Below are positions 1-6,712 of a stretch of 10,636 bases of DNA, in pieces. Numbering within the stretch: the first letter of the stretch is position 1; each line of letters opens with the position of its first letter. Origin of the DNA: Deltaproteobacteria bacterium (lineage in GTDB: Bacteria; Desulfobacterota; Desulfobulbia; Desulfobulbales; BM004). The DNA lies in contig JAFDCT010000066.1 of NCBI GenBank assembly GCA_019312695.1, forward strand, positions 1 through 10,636, given 5' to 3'. Under the pieces are notes generated by a model. That model saw only the letters and a list, made by a program, of their open reading frames with translations, did not search any database and had not been told where the DNA came from. The translations under genes and the position numbers were made by a program.

Positions 1-476
1 AGAATGGTGGGATCATGATGACCTGTAACACCTATATTCAGGACTTTACCTGCTTTTTTTGCTTCGACAAATGCTTCCAGGGCACCATCCGGCACGCTGA
101 TAACGGCAAGATCCTTTTTGCTCCTGATGTCATGGATCTGCCACAGGTCAAGATAATCAGTATGCAGACGTTTCAGGGTTTTGTCAAGATCCCTCAGGGC
201 TCCTTGCTTGTCACGTCTGGCAGACTTGCTGGCCTGGAATATTTTCTTCCGGGCGGCCGGGTTATCCTTCCATATGGATCCCAGGTAGATTTCACTGTCC
301 TGGTAAGCCGGGGCAGAATCAAAGTATGTCAACCCCTGGGCAAGGCCTTCCTCTATAACCCTGCGGGCATGGGCAGCACGGCCTGAGGTTCGTAAAATGC
401 CCTCACCGCCCAGGCCTACTGCCGTTACCTGTCGGCCTCCTGAAACAAAACTGTTCTGCGGGATGACATCAACCAT
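1..476 (-). CDS. Aldo/keto reductase, C-terminal part beyond the left edge
   Basis: Translating the minus strand from the ATG at 476-474 gives 158 codons that stay open to the window edge. The protein belongs to the aldo/keto reductase family, NAD(P)H-dependent (beta/alpha)8-barrel enzymes that reduce aldehydes or ketones. The family's catalytic tetrad is visible: Asp53 and Tyr58 in YFDSAPAYQDSEIYLG, Lys84 in FQASKS, and His115 in DLWQIHD. A GxGGEGILRT strand near the N terminus and the GKVLNIGVTGHH strand near residues 143-154 also fit. Roughly half of a typical 280-330 residue enzyme is present. AGGA lies about eight bases before the ATG. The start is 20 bases after the stop of the SixA-like gene, so the two are probably cotranscribed. 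The substrate cannot be told. The phrase 'GRAAHARRVIEEGLAQG' suggests the branch of AKRs that often occur as stand-alone oxidoreductases in anaerobes. Confidence 0.88.
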   Translation of the reverse strand, partial: MVDVIPQNSFVSGGRQVTAVGLGGEGILRTSGRAAHARRVIEEGLAQGLTYFDSAPAYQDSEIYLGSIWKDNPAARKKIFQASKSARRDKQGALRDLDKTLKRLHTDYLDLWQIHDIRSKKDLAVISVPDGALEAFVEAKKAGKVLNIGVTGHHDPTI

Positions 477-496
477 AAGTATCCTAGCGTATTTAC

Positions 497-958
497 CTAA
501 TCAAACCGTGGATAGAGGGCCCAGCGAATAAACCATGGATCTGGTGCATCTTCAGTATCCAGACAGATTATTCCGCTGTTTTGAAACTTGACAACCGGGT
601 TTTCTGTTGATCCCGAAACCAGGAAGGACACCAGCCTTTCCATAAACGGCAGATGCCCTACCACCATTATGTTCTCTTCATTGTTCAGGGCAGCGGCAAA
701 TTCTGCGGCATCATCCAAAGGGGCAAGACCGGCCCCCTTTGTAATGCCGGCTTCCGGCTCAAGGGCCTTCATGAAGATCTCAGCTGTCTGCAGGGCCCTT
801 TTCTTGCCGCTGTGTATGATGCGCATAACCTGGACATTATTCTCAACAGCTGATTGGGCCATAGCCCGAGTCTCTGCAAAACCCTCCTTGGAAAGACCCT
901 GGTCAGGGTCCTTTTCCTTGGGCAAACTCTTGCCATGCTGGACTAAAAATAGAGCCAT
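497..958 (-). CDS. sixA: SixA-like phosphohistidine phosphatase (histidine phosphatase family)
   Basis: This is a 153-residue protein, the usual size for SixA, a cytoplasmic enzyme that removes phosphate from phosphohistidine (in E. coli, on ArcB and PTS proteins). Family marks in order: the N-terminal catalytic strand MALFLVQHGKS with His8, the HSGKKRALQTAE segment near residues 49-60 that supplies an Arg to the phosphate pocket, and VVGHLPFMERL near residues 98-108 with the second active-site His. The classical RHG motif reads QHG here, so the first Arg is missing; from memory this VQHG form recurs in deltaproteobacterial relatives, so it may be a subfamily trait. The ATG is preceded by AAAGGTGAT. 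The gene lies 36 bases after the Pmp3-like gene and 20 before the aldo/keto reductase. Phosphatase activity is inferred, and the target is unknown. Confidence 0.85.
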   Translation of the reverse strand: MALFLVQHGKSLPKEKDPDQGLSKEGFAETRAMAQSAVENNVQVMRIIHSGKKRALQTAEIFMKALEPEAGITKGAGLAPLDDAAEFAAALNNEENIMVVGHLPFMERLVSFLVSGSTENPVVKFQNSGIICLDTEDAPDPWFIRWALYPRFD

Positions 959-994
959 ACCATCACCTTTTGGGGGCTAATTTTTTATGCACTG

Positions 995-1251
995 TCATTC
1001 TGCTGTGCTGCTCAAATAAGATCGGCTGAATAATCTGGCCAAGCCAAACTCAAAACGCTCACAGAAACATAATAACCAATATTCCCTGCTGTTCCTTCTA
1101 TTTACGATAATCCAGAGGGCATGAATCATACCCGGAACGACGCACAGGATTGTCAGGAGGATATTGATCCAGAAATACATTCCCAATCCCACGGTCAGAA
1201 ACATCTCCAGTGGGACAGCAGAATAACAAGAACATTCCGTAGAATATCCAT
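995..1251 (-). pseudogene. Pmp3/YqaE (UPF0057) small membrane protein, frameshifted
   Basis: An ATG at 1251-1249, eleven bases after the lipoprotein stop and with AGAGG upstream, opens MDILRNVLVILLSHWRCF and then hits a stop at 1197-1195. The next frame carries the rest of a Pmp3/YqaE protein: PLEMFLTVGLG, then YFWINILLTILCVVPGMIHALWI, which is the family's second membrane helix. One extra C in the run at 1212-1214 would join the halves as ILLSPLEMFLTVGLG, matching the family pattern ILLPPLGVFLKVGLG. So one base is missing, either in the genome or in this consensus. Pmp3 proteins are two-helix inner-membrane peptides of 50-60 residues tied to membrane potential and salt or cold stress. The joined product would be about 86 residues, with an unusual tail of some 30 residues after NRR; another frame gives a stop right there (DYRK), so a second indel is possible. 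Confidence 0.75.
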
Positions 1252-1262
1252 ACAGCAACCTC

Positions 1263-1922
1263 TTACGATTCATGCATCGTCTTGATGAAGGCATTTGCTT
1301 CACCAATGGATTTCTCCATCTCTCTGATAAGATCCGCGATATCTGATTCAACTGCTACAAGCTCACTCTGCAGGGAAGCAATTGCCTGGGCATTGAGATT
1401 GTGTTTGAGATACAGCACCTGGTCTTTAAAGGCACTGAGGACCGGAACCATTTTTGCTTCAGCTTTTCGCATGGCAGTTATCAGCTGGACATACTGAATT
1501 CTTGTCAGCTTCATTTTACGTTCACTGTCCTGCCGGAGTGCTGCGCTGGAATACTGGTCAAGCTCATTTTCCCATTCAGCAAAAAGGGCCTCTGATACAT
1601 TCTCAACTGCGTCAATCCTGTCTCTGACCTCTTCGGCCTTGGCCTCACTTTTATCATATTCGGCCTGCAGGGACTTATATTTATCCTCCAGCTTGCCCCC
1701 TTTGTAGTTCAGCACCTGACTGAACTGGTCCAGGGCTGACTGAAACTGCTCCTTGGCTTCATGCTGACTGTCACGCGCCTCCTCGACACGGTTCACCATA
1801 ATATCGCGCTTGTGCACGCCAAATTTTTCCATGGTACCGTAATAGGCTTTCTGACAACCGCTCGTGAGAAAAATGAAAAATAAAAAAGGCAATAAACAAA
1901 TAACAACCTTTTTCTTAGTCAT
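1263..1922 (-). CDS. DUF2959-type lipoprotein with coiled coils
   Basis: The product is a 219-residue exported lipoprotein if started at the ATG at 1922. A second ATG four codons upstream (1934) is possible, but GGAAAG sits just before the inner one. A lysine-rich start, a hydrophobic stretch and LTSGC form a type II signal peptide, with Cys23 counted from the inner start. The mature part is almost all charged helix and matches, by recall, the DUF2959 family: YYGTMEKFGVHKRDIMVNRV, then KEQFQSALDQFSQVLNYKGG, AEEVRDRIDAVENVSEALF, ELDQYSSAALRQ and QVLYLKHNLNAQAIASLQ. Function in this family is not established; an envelope structural or stress role is a guess from the lipoprotein nature. It lies 28 bases after the zinc-ribbon gene and 11 before the Pmp3-like gene, inside the same operon. 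Confidence 0.85.
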   Translation of the reverse strand: MTKKKVVICLLPFLFFIFLTSGCQKAYYGTMEKFGVHKRDIMVNRVEEARDSQHEAKEQFQSALDQFSQVLNYKGGKLEDKYKSLQAEYDKSEAKAEEVRDRIDAVENVSEALFAEWENELDQYSSAALRQDSERKMKLTRIQYVQLITAMRKAEAKMVPVLSAFKDQVLYLKHNLNAQAIASLQSELVAVESDIADLIREMEKSIGEANAFIKTMHES

Positions 1923-1950
1923 AAATCTTTCCATATTGTTTCAGCGGCAA

Positions 1951-2187
1951 TTAAAGCCTTGGATCGATATTGCCCGGCCCGCCGCACTCAGGAGTGTAGC
2001 AGGTAACATTCTTGAATTCACATTTCTCCTTACAGCTCGGGCAGGTATCCGGCCCGACCGGAGCTGTGACCAGAAAGCCACAGTTGCCGCATTTCCAGTA
2101 AGTTAGTCCGCAACCGGGGCAGATAGCACCGGTAAAATCACCTGGCAGGCTTTGACCGCAATTAGCACAGGATTTAGCATCACCCAT
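1951..2187 (-). CDS. Cysteine-rich zinc-ribbon / rubredoxin-like protein
   Basis: This is a 78-residue protein with eleven cysteines. Four CxxC pairs (Cys7/10, 23/26, 33/36, 49/52) indicate two metal-binding ribbons, CANCG...CPGCG and CGNCG...CPSC. They are followed by Cys56, Cys63 and Cys68 in a tail reading TCYTPECGGPGNIDPRL. The pairs probably bind zinc, or iron as in rubredoxin. The tail recalls small rubredoxin-like proteins of anaerobes, but I cannot name a characterised family. The start at 2187 is chosen because AAGGAGG lies eight bases upstream; an ATG nine codons earlier lacks such a site. It is the first gene of the left operon and has its own promoter just upstream. Redox or metal-dependent regulatory roles are equally possible. 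Confidence 0.82.
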   Translation of the reverse strand: MGDAKSCANCGQSLPGDFTGAICPGCGLTYWKCGNCGFLVTAPVGPDTCPSCKEKCEFKNVTCYTPECGGPGNIDPRL

Positions 2188-2195
2188 AATAGTAT

Positions 2196-2202
2196 CCTCC
2201 TT
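2196..2202 (-). promoter_or_regulatory. Strong ribosome binding site of the zinc-ribbon gene
   Basis: AAGGAGG read on the minus strand, eight bases before the ATG at 2187. It fixes the start of the zinc-ribbon gene over the earlier in-frame ATG at 2214. Confidence 0.85.
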
Positions 2203-2255
2203 GTTTCTGTTCATTCGGAATAATAATTCTCCTGGATTTCATCCCAGGCGGGACA

Positions 2256-2282
2256 ATTATACTGTACACCTGACAGTCTAAA
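2256..2282 (-). promoter_or_regulatory. Predicted sigma-70 promoter of the zinc-ribbon/lipoprotein/Pmp3/SixA/AKR operon
   Basis: On the minus strand a perfect TATAAT (2261-2256) is preceded by TTTAGA (2282-2277) with a 15-base spacer. The -35 match is 4 of 6 and the spacer is short, so the -10 carries most of the evidence. The position, about 70 bases before the first start codon of the operon, fits. Confidence 0.5.
2261..2277. promoter_or_regulatory. Operator-like inverted repeat between -35 and -10
   Basis: ACTGT, seven bases, ACAGT: a perfect but short palindrome lying exactly in the promoter spacer. A repressor bound here would block the polymerase. Five-base arms can arise by chance, so this is only a candidate. 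Confidence 0.3.
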
Positions 2283-2360
2283 CTCCACAGTTAGGAGGTA
2301 GCAACAAAATTCTTAAATTATTGATGAAAAACAGAGCGCTGTTTGGAGGCGGGAATATGT

Positions 2361-2399
2361 AAAAAAATCCCGGTAAACCCTGTAGAGTTTTGCCGGGAT
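2361..2399 (-). terminator. Rho-independent terminator of the TRAP/USP operon
   Basis: On the minus strand ATCCCGGCAAAAC pairs with GTTTACCGGGAT (one bulged base), and the stem runs into seven T residues (2367-2361). It lies about 50 bases after the universal stress protein stop. The opposite strand has no T tract after the stem, so it acts on the minus strand only. Confidence 0.85.
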
Positions 2400-2445
2400 G
2401 CCTATTCTTGCTGAATATATTTTAATTTACTGCAAAACGGGTATG

Positions 2446-2970
2446 CTAAATCCCGCTTGAGGTCAATTCCTGCTCTCCTTCCGGCACTTGAATTACTAAA
2501 ACCGGTACCGAAGATTTTCTGATGACCTTTTCAGAGGTTGAGCCAAGCAGTGCATCTATGAGAAAAGACCGGCGGTGGGCGCCCATGACAATAACATCAG
2601 CCCCTGTCTCGGGGGCCTGCCGGACAATTTCATCTGCCGGCGAGCTGGCTTCCACTACAAGTATCTTTTCCACCCTGTAGCTGCAGCTGCTGTCATCGTC
2701 CAGCTTTTTACAGAAGGTCTGGAGATGTTTTTTAATCCTCGATGCTGCATTCTCTTCCTCATGCTCGACAACTTCATGGATGCTATGGGGACCTATATAG
2801 CCGTCAATTAATGCCTCCTGATCAGGTGTCAGGGTTTCCATAACATGCAGAACCGTGATGGCAGCATCAAACTTTTCAGCCAAAGCCATGGCATGTCGGT
2901 AGATGTAAGCTGAGTTGGGCCCAATTCCCGTACAATATAGTATTTTTTTGATGTCCGGTAACAGGTTCAT
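2446..2970 (-). CDS. Universal stress protein (UspA family) linked to the TRAP transporter
   Basis: The product is a 174-residue single-domain universal stress protein. It shows the family fold: an opening strand ILYCTGIGPNS, AMALAEKFDAAITVLHVME near residues 27-45, ADEIVRQAPETGADVIVMGAH near 112-132, and LLGSTSEKVIRKSSVPVLVI at the end. ATP-binding members carry G-2x-G-9x-G-S/T; here the first Gly is Gly130, the second is replaced by Arg133, and Gly143-Ser144 keep the end, so nucleotide binding is uncertain. It starts 27 bases after the permease stop with GAGGGATGA as ribosome site, and a terminator follows, so it is the last gene of the transporter operon. Known precedent: the stress protein TeaD regulates the TRAP transporter TeaABC in Halomonas. 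A similar cytoplasmic regulatory role is inferred here. Confidence 0.9.
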   Translation of the reverse strand: MNLLPDIKKILYCTGIGPNSAYIYRHAMALAEKFDAAITVLHVMETLTPDQEALIDGYIGPHSIHEVVEHEEENAASRIKKHLQTFCKKLDDDSSCSYRVEKILVVEASSPADEIVRQAPETGADVIVMGAHRRSFLIDALLGSTSEKVIRKSSVPVLVIQVPEGEQELTSSGI

Positions 2971-2997
2971 TTCATCCCTCTTTTTAATTTATAGGCT

Positions 2998-5424
2998 TCA
3001 AGCTGCTTGCAGCTGCAGGTCTTTTTTATTACGGGCTTTCTGCATGATAATAACCAGGGCAACTACGGCTAAGCCTGCTCCATCTGTTAAAAATGTCGGC
3101 CAATATAGAAGTATGGTTCCGGCTGCAAGCAAAACCCACTCGAAAATATTTGTTTTTCGTATCAGGTAAAACATAAACAGGGCAGAAAAAGCGATGGTGC
3201 CAAGAACAGCTGAAAACATGGAAGAAAATATCATCAACGTTGAAGGTTTTGTTTCAGCTATTATTGTATTGCTCTCAATACGCTGGCCCTTTGAAATAAC
3301 AAGATCCTTAATGCGGCCATCTTTTTTTGCCACAACTTTTTTAATGGCTTCACCATCAAGAAGCACTGCTATTTCCTGGCCTTTTTTAAATTCCTGTCCT
3401 TTTTCAATCTTGAGTTCAAGTACTGTGGCACCCATGATCTCGTCATCAATCTGCGGTCCAATAATGGGTTTTCCTTCAAAAAGGATCTGCGGTGTAAAGG
3501 CAAATAGCAGGGGTACGACATAAAGCAGCTTTGCAAACTTGAACGATGTCCAACCAGTCTTCCAGGGATCAGATCCCGCTATTGCGGCCCCGGCATAGGC
3601 AGCGACGCAGACAGGAGGTGTAATATTGGAGTCCTGACTGAACCAGTACACGATCATATGGGCCGCGATAAGAACAACCCCCATTTCCGTCAGGGGCGGC
3701 ACTGCAAGAACCGCGGTGATCAGATAAGCAGCAGTAACCGGAACTCCCATGCCAAGGACGAGTGAGGCAATAGCAACCAGACCCATGGCAAGAAGAAGGT
3801 TACCGTTGGCGAGCGAAATAATAATGTCGGAAAACTTCAGCCCTATACCGGTAAGAGAGATGGTGCCCACGATAATGCCGATGACCCCGAGGGTGGCACC
3901 GATAATCAGGGTATTTCGAGCACCGGTCAGAATGGCCTCCCATATCTCCTTTGGCCCCATTCTGGTTTCCTTGCGTACCCAACTGATGCCGATACAGGAA
4001 ATTGTGGCCCAGAAGGCTGAATATCCGGGCGAACGCCCCATGACCATAAGCACCGTGATGATCACCAGGGGGAGAGAAAAGTACCACTCGCGTTTGAGCA
4101 CAACAGTCCAGTGTTCCAAATTATCTTCGGTAAGTCCCTTGATATTATGTTTCTTAGCCTCAAAATGGATCATGCAGAACACTGAGAAAAAATAAAGAAG
4201 GGCTGGGAAAACGGCGATCATCATGATAGAGGCATAGGGGGTTTCCGTCAGTTCCGCCATAAGAAAGCCGCCGGCTCCCATGATCGGAGGCATGAACATG
4301 CCGCCGATTGAGGCTGAGGGCTCAATGGCGCCTGCCACATGGGGCTTGAAGCCGGCCCGCTTCATAAGCGGTATGGTAAAGGCACCGGTGGAAACCGTAT
4401 TGGCGATGGCGCTGCCGGATACCGAGCCGAACAGGCCTGAAGCAATAACAGCCACCTTGGCCGGCCCGCCGGTGGTCTTGCCGGCAAGGGCCATGGGCAG
4501 GTCGATAAAGAATTTCCCGGCCCCGGACTTGTGCAGAAAAGCGCCGAAAAAAATGAACAGGATCACATAGGTGGCCAGGACATTGGCCATGACTCCGAAT
4601 ACGCCGTTGGTTGAAAGGTAAAGGGCATTACTCAGACGCTCAAAGCCAAAGCCGCGATGGGCGATGACCTCCGGGAAATAGGGGCCAAAATAGGCGTAGC
4701 AGAGCATAAAAACGCCGATGAGCGTCATGGACCATCCGAGAACCCTGCGGCAGACCTCCAGAGAAATAACCACCCCGATCATGCTTATCATGGCGTCAAG
4801 CTCGGTTTCGGCACCGGCCCGGTAATTGAGGTTCTCAAACTCCATAATCCAATAGAAGATGATTCCTGCTGAGATCAAGGCCAACAGGATATCGGAGAGT
4901 GTTGGGTTCTCATCCCACTTTTCTGCCATTTTTTTATCAAAAAATAGGAGAACCGCAGCGATTATCACTGAGCCAAGGCCAAGGACCCACAATTGCATTG
5001 CAGCCGATAATGCTGCCCCCAAGCCGTCTTTACGCCAGGCCTTGTTGATCACTAGGAGGTAATCATGAAAAGCAACTGTATCTCCTCCATAAAACAGGAA
5101 AAGGCTGAGAGCCGCTGAAATGAGAAACCCGGTAAAAAGTGTCAGGGGTATGCGCATATAGAGTTTGCCTGCCGGATAAAGCAGAAAAACCAGGACATAA
5201 GTGATAAAGACGTAAACGCCCCGGTGATACTGGGTGGCAACCGTGGCTATGCCTGCCGTATAAAAATAAAAAATCACCATGGAAGCGCCCAGCAGGGCCG
5301 TGATCCAATTCCAGACTCCTGGGGGCTTCCTGGCGCTTTTGGCATCCTTTTCGACGAGTTTTTTGAGTTTCTTTTGATCTTTTTTGTCAATACTTGAAAT
5401 TTCTTTCTCAAGATCTTCAGACAT
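2998..5424 (-). CDS. TRAP transporter fused permease (4TM/12TM, TAXI type) with a lipoyl-like insert
   Basis: This 808-residue inner-membrane protein fuses the small (Q) and large (M) membrane subunits of a TRAP transporter, which uses an ion gradient to import solutes handed over by a periplasmic binding protein. A charged cytoplasmic N terminus (residues 1-35) precedes the first helices. The signature of the large subunit is clear near residues 330-390: SGSAIANTVSTGAFTIPLMK and SIGGMFMPPIMGAGGFLMAE. The second half repeats this near DSNITPPVCVAAYAGAAIAG. After residue about 650 a soluble stretch (roughly 660-727) interrupts the helices and looks like a biotinyl/lipoyl hammerhead fold; two or three helices and a basic tail follow. 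It starts at the ATG at 5424 with GAGGGGGA upstream. The TAXI binding protein gene lies directly upstream and the stress protein gene directly downstream. Confidence 0.95.
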   Translation of the reverse strand: MSEDLEKEISSIDKKDQKKLKKLVEKDAKSARKPPGVWNWITALLGASMVIFYFYTAGIATVATQYHRGVYVFITYVLVFLLYPAGKLYMRIPLTLFTGFLISAALSLFLFYGGDTVAFHDYLLVINKAWRKDGLGAALSAAMQLWVLGLGSVIIAAVLLFFDKKMAEKWDENPTLSDILLALISAGIIFYWIMEFENLNYRAGAETELDAMISMIGVVISLEVCRRVLGWSMTLIGVFMLCYAYFGPYFPEVIAHRGFGFERLSNALYLSTNGVFGVMANVLATYVILFIFFGAFLHKSGAGKFFIDLPMALAGKTTGGPAKVAVIASGLFGSVSGSAIANTVSTGAFTIPLMKRAGFKPHVAGAIEPSASIGGMFMPPIMGAGGFLMAELTETPYASIMMIAVFPALLYFFSVFCMIHFEAKKHNIKGLTEDNLEHWTVVLKREWYFSLPLVIITVLMVMGRSPGYSAFWATISCIGISWVRKETRMGPKEIWEAILTGARNTLIIGATLGVIGIIVGTISLTGIGLKFSDIIISLANGNLLLAMGLVAIASLVLGMGVPVTAAYLITAVLAVPPLTEMGVVLIAAHMIVYWFSQDSNITPPVCVAAYAGAAIAGSDPWKTGWTSFKFAKLLYVVPLLFAFTPQILFEGKPIIGPQIDDEIMGATVLELKIEKGQEFKKGQEIAVLLDGEAIKKVVAKKDGRIKDLVISKGQRIESNTIIAETKPSTLMIFSSMFSAVLGTIAFSALFMFYLIRKTNIFEWVLLAAGTILLYWPTFLTDGAGLAVVALVIIMQKARNKKDLQLQAA

Positions 5425-5456
5425 TCCCCATCCCCCTCGTCAATGTTAAAGGAATT

Positions 5457-5486
5457 GGGGCAGCAGGCATTACTGCCCACTACCCC
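5457..5486 (-). promoter_or_regulatory. Intercistronic RNA hairpin between binding protein and permease
   Basis: In the minus-strand transcript GGGGUAGUGGGCA pairs over all 13 positions with UGCCUGCUGCCCC, closed by a GUAA (GNRA) tetraloop. Three of the pairs are G-U, which would be C-A mismatches on the other strand, so the structure favours the transcribed strand. No T tract follows, so it is not a standard terminator. It likely protects the binding-protein message or lets only part of transcription pass, which would give more binding protein than permease. The role is inferred. Confidence 0.65.
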
Positions 5487-5510
5487 ATTCTTTATATAAC
5501 AACAAATATA

Positions 5511-6491
5511 TTATTTTTGATTTTCATTAATTGTCAAACCTTTTTCCTCCCAGAACTTCTGGGCACCAGAATGAACAGGCGTAACAACACCACTCAGTCC
5601 GCCTTCAACAGACATGGCTTTTGCAGTGCTTTTCACCTTGACCATGTAACCGAGTCCTTCCTTGGAGTAGATATCTGCCAATGCCTTATACACAACATCA
5701 TCTTTCACATGATCGCCGGCAACCCAGAGGGCGGAATCCTGGAAAGACGGTGTATCATAATCAACACCACTGTATGTATTGGCAGGAATTGTCAGATTGG
5801 TATAGAAGGGATATTCCTTGAAAAAGCCTGCCTTCTCACCTGCCTCCACGACATTGAGCAGCTTGATTTTGTTGCTGGCTGCCGCCTGGATGACAGAAGA
5901 GTTCGGGAAACCGGCAAACACCCACATGGCGTCAATCAGATTGTCGCCCAGGGCGGAAGCCGCCTTTGAGTAACCGATAAACTCAACGTTCATTTTGTCC
6001 CACAGGCCCAGGCTGGTAAAGAACCGCTGGGCTGCACCGGCAGCACCGGAACCGGGACCGCCTACCGCTATACGTTTGCCGACCAGGTCTTCCACCTTGT
6101 TAATGCCGCTGTCAGCCTTGACGATAAGATGCGCCGGAGCACCGTACAGATAGGCCATGGCCTTGACGTTTTTGTACTCCCTTGTGTCCTGGGTCAGTTT
6201 GCCGTTCCTGCCAAGGTAGGTGTCGCCGGAATAAACGATACCGAAGTCTGCATCACCGGAATTGACCCGGCGAAGGTTCTCGAGAGACCCGGCAGATGCC
6301 ATATTGGAAACCTCTAGGTTATCAATGTTTTTTGACAGGCGGGTTGCTATACCGTTGGAAAAATACTGAAATGTCCCGCCTTCAGGACCTCCTGAGAATG
6401 CAAGCCGATCCTTGGCCAATGCTGCCAGGGGGCTCATGGCTAAAGCAAACACCAGAGAAGCCGCTACTAGAAAACTGAATTTTTTAAACAT
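5511..6491 (-). CDS. TAXI family TRAP transporter solute-binding protein
   Basis: The product is a 326-residue periplasmic binding protein. A signal peptide (MFKK, hydrophobic core, then PLAALA cut before Lys27) is followed by the TAXI start LAFSGGPEGGTFQYFSNGIA. Other family marks are VSNMASAGSLENLRRVNSGDADFGIVYSGD, GKRIAVGGPGSGAAGAAQRF and DAMWVFAGFPNSSVIQAAA. TAXI proteins bind small organic acids such as glutamate-like or dicarboxylate ligands; the exact ligand is not evident. The ATG at 6491 is chosen because GGAGGG lies eight bases upstream and a signal peptide begins there. The reading frame stays open further upstream to 6731, but that part is not protein-like and crosses the promoter. 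It heads the operon with the fused permease (86-base gap) and the stress protein. Confidence 0.93.
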   Translation of the reverse strand: MFKKFSFLVAASLVFALAMSPLAALAKDRLAFSGGPEGGTFQYFSNGIATRLSKNIDNLEVSNMASAGSLENLRRVNSGDADFGIVYSGDTYLGRNGKLTQDTREYKNVKAMAYLYGAPAHLIVKADSGINKVEDLVGKRIAVGGPGSGAAGAAQRFFTSLGLWDKMNVEFIGYSKAASALGDNLIDAMWVFAGFPNSSVIQAAASNKIKLLNVVEAGEKAGFFKEYPFYTNLTIPANTYSGVDYDTPSFQDSALWVAGDHVKDDVVYKALADIYSKEGLGYMVKVKSTAKAMSVEGGLSGVVTPVHSGAQKFWEEKGLTINENQK

Positions 6492-6499
6492 AGATTTCA

Positions 6500-6505
6500 C
6501 CCTCC
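6500..6505 (-). promoter_or_regulatory. Ribosome binding site fixing the TAXI protein start
   Basis: GGAGGG on the minus strand, eight bases before the ATG at 6491. It supports the signal-peptide start over the longer open frame reaching 6731. Confidence 0.8.
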
Positions 6506-6641
6506 ATAAGCTGATTTTTACATTTATGGACCTGGCTTTCCACCGGTCCTCTCTGCCTGAAACATGAAGTGCAGGAGTTTTGCGGCACCCCCAAAAATCC
6601 TTCATTATCAGACAAATTTTCCTGTGTTTATTTATGGCGGC

Positions 6642-6670
6642 ATTTTGCCAGGCTGGAGCTGCAAAATCAA
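6642..6670 (-). promoter_or_regulatory. Candidate promoter and operator of the TRAP operon
   Basis: On the minus strand TTGATT (6670-6665) and CAAAAT (6647-6642) are spaced by 17 bases, each matching consensus at 4 of 6. An inverted repeat, TTTTGC, twelve bases, GCAAAA (6643-6666), overlies the spacer and -10, where a repressor would act. The promoter is weak by sequence. A second -10-like GATAAT nearer the gene lacks a -35. Position between the preceding terminator and the gene fits. Confidence 0.3.
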
Positions 6671-6712
6671 TCCGGAGAATTCTGATTTTTCTGTCGGAAA
6701 TATTCTTACAGT

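Noticed and set aside
15..386. 123-codon open frame on the plus strand
   Set aside because: It is the antisense of the aldo/keto reductase, whose catalytic residues are all visible on the minus strand.
1922..1934. Earlier ATG (1934) as start of the DUF2959 lipoprotein
   Set aside because: No ribosome site precedes it, while GGAAAG precedes the ATG at 1922, which also gives a tighter signal peptide. It cannot be fully excluded.
2231..2248. CCTGG-N8-CCAGG hairpin in the leader of the zinc-ribbon gene
   Set aside because: Only five pairs with an eight-base loop; too weak to call a regulatory structure.
3749..4195. 148-codon open frame on the plus strand opposite the TRAP permease
   Set aside because: It is antisense to a well-supported 808-residue gene and rich in Met, Arg and Pro as expected of a shadow frame. 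No ribosome site or family match.
5394..5969. 191-codon open frame on the plus strand opposite the TAXI gene
   Set aside because: It overlaps the starts of two real genes and the intercistronic hairpin, and has no protein-like motif.
6630..6660. Possible sigma-54 promoter (TGGCA followed by a GCC region)
   Set aside because: The GG is not followed by GC at the required spacing; the bases at that place are CC.
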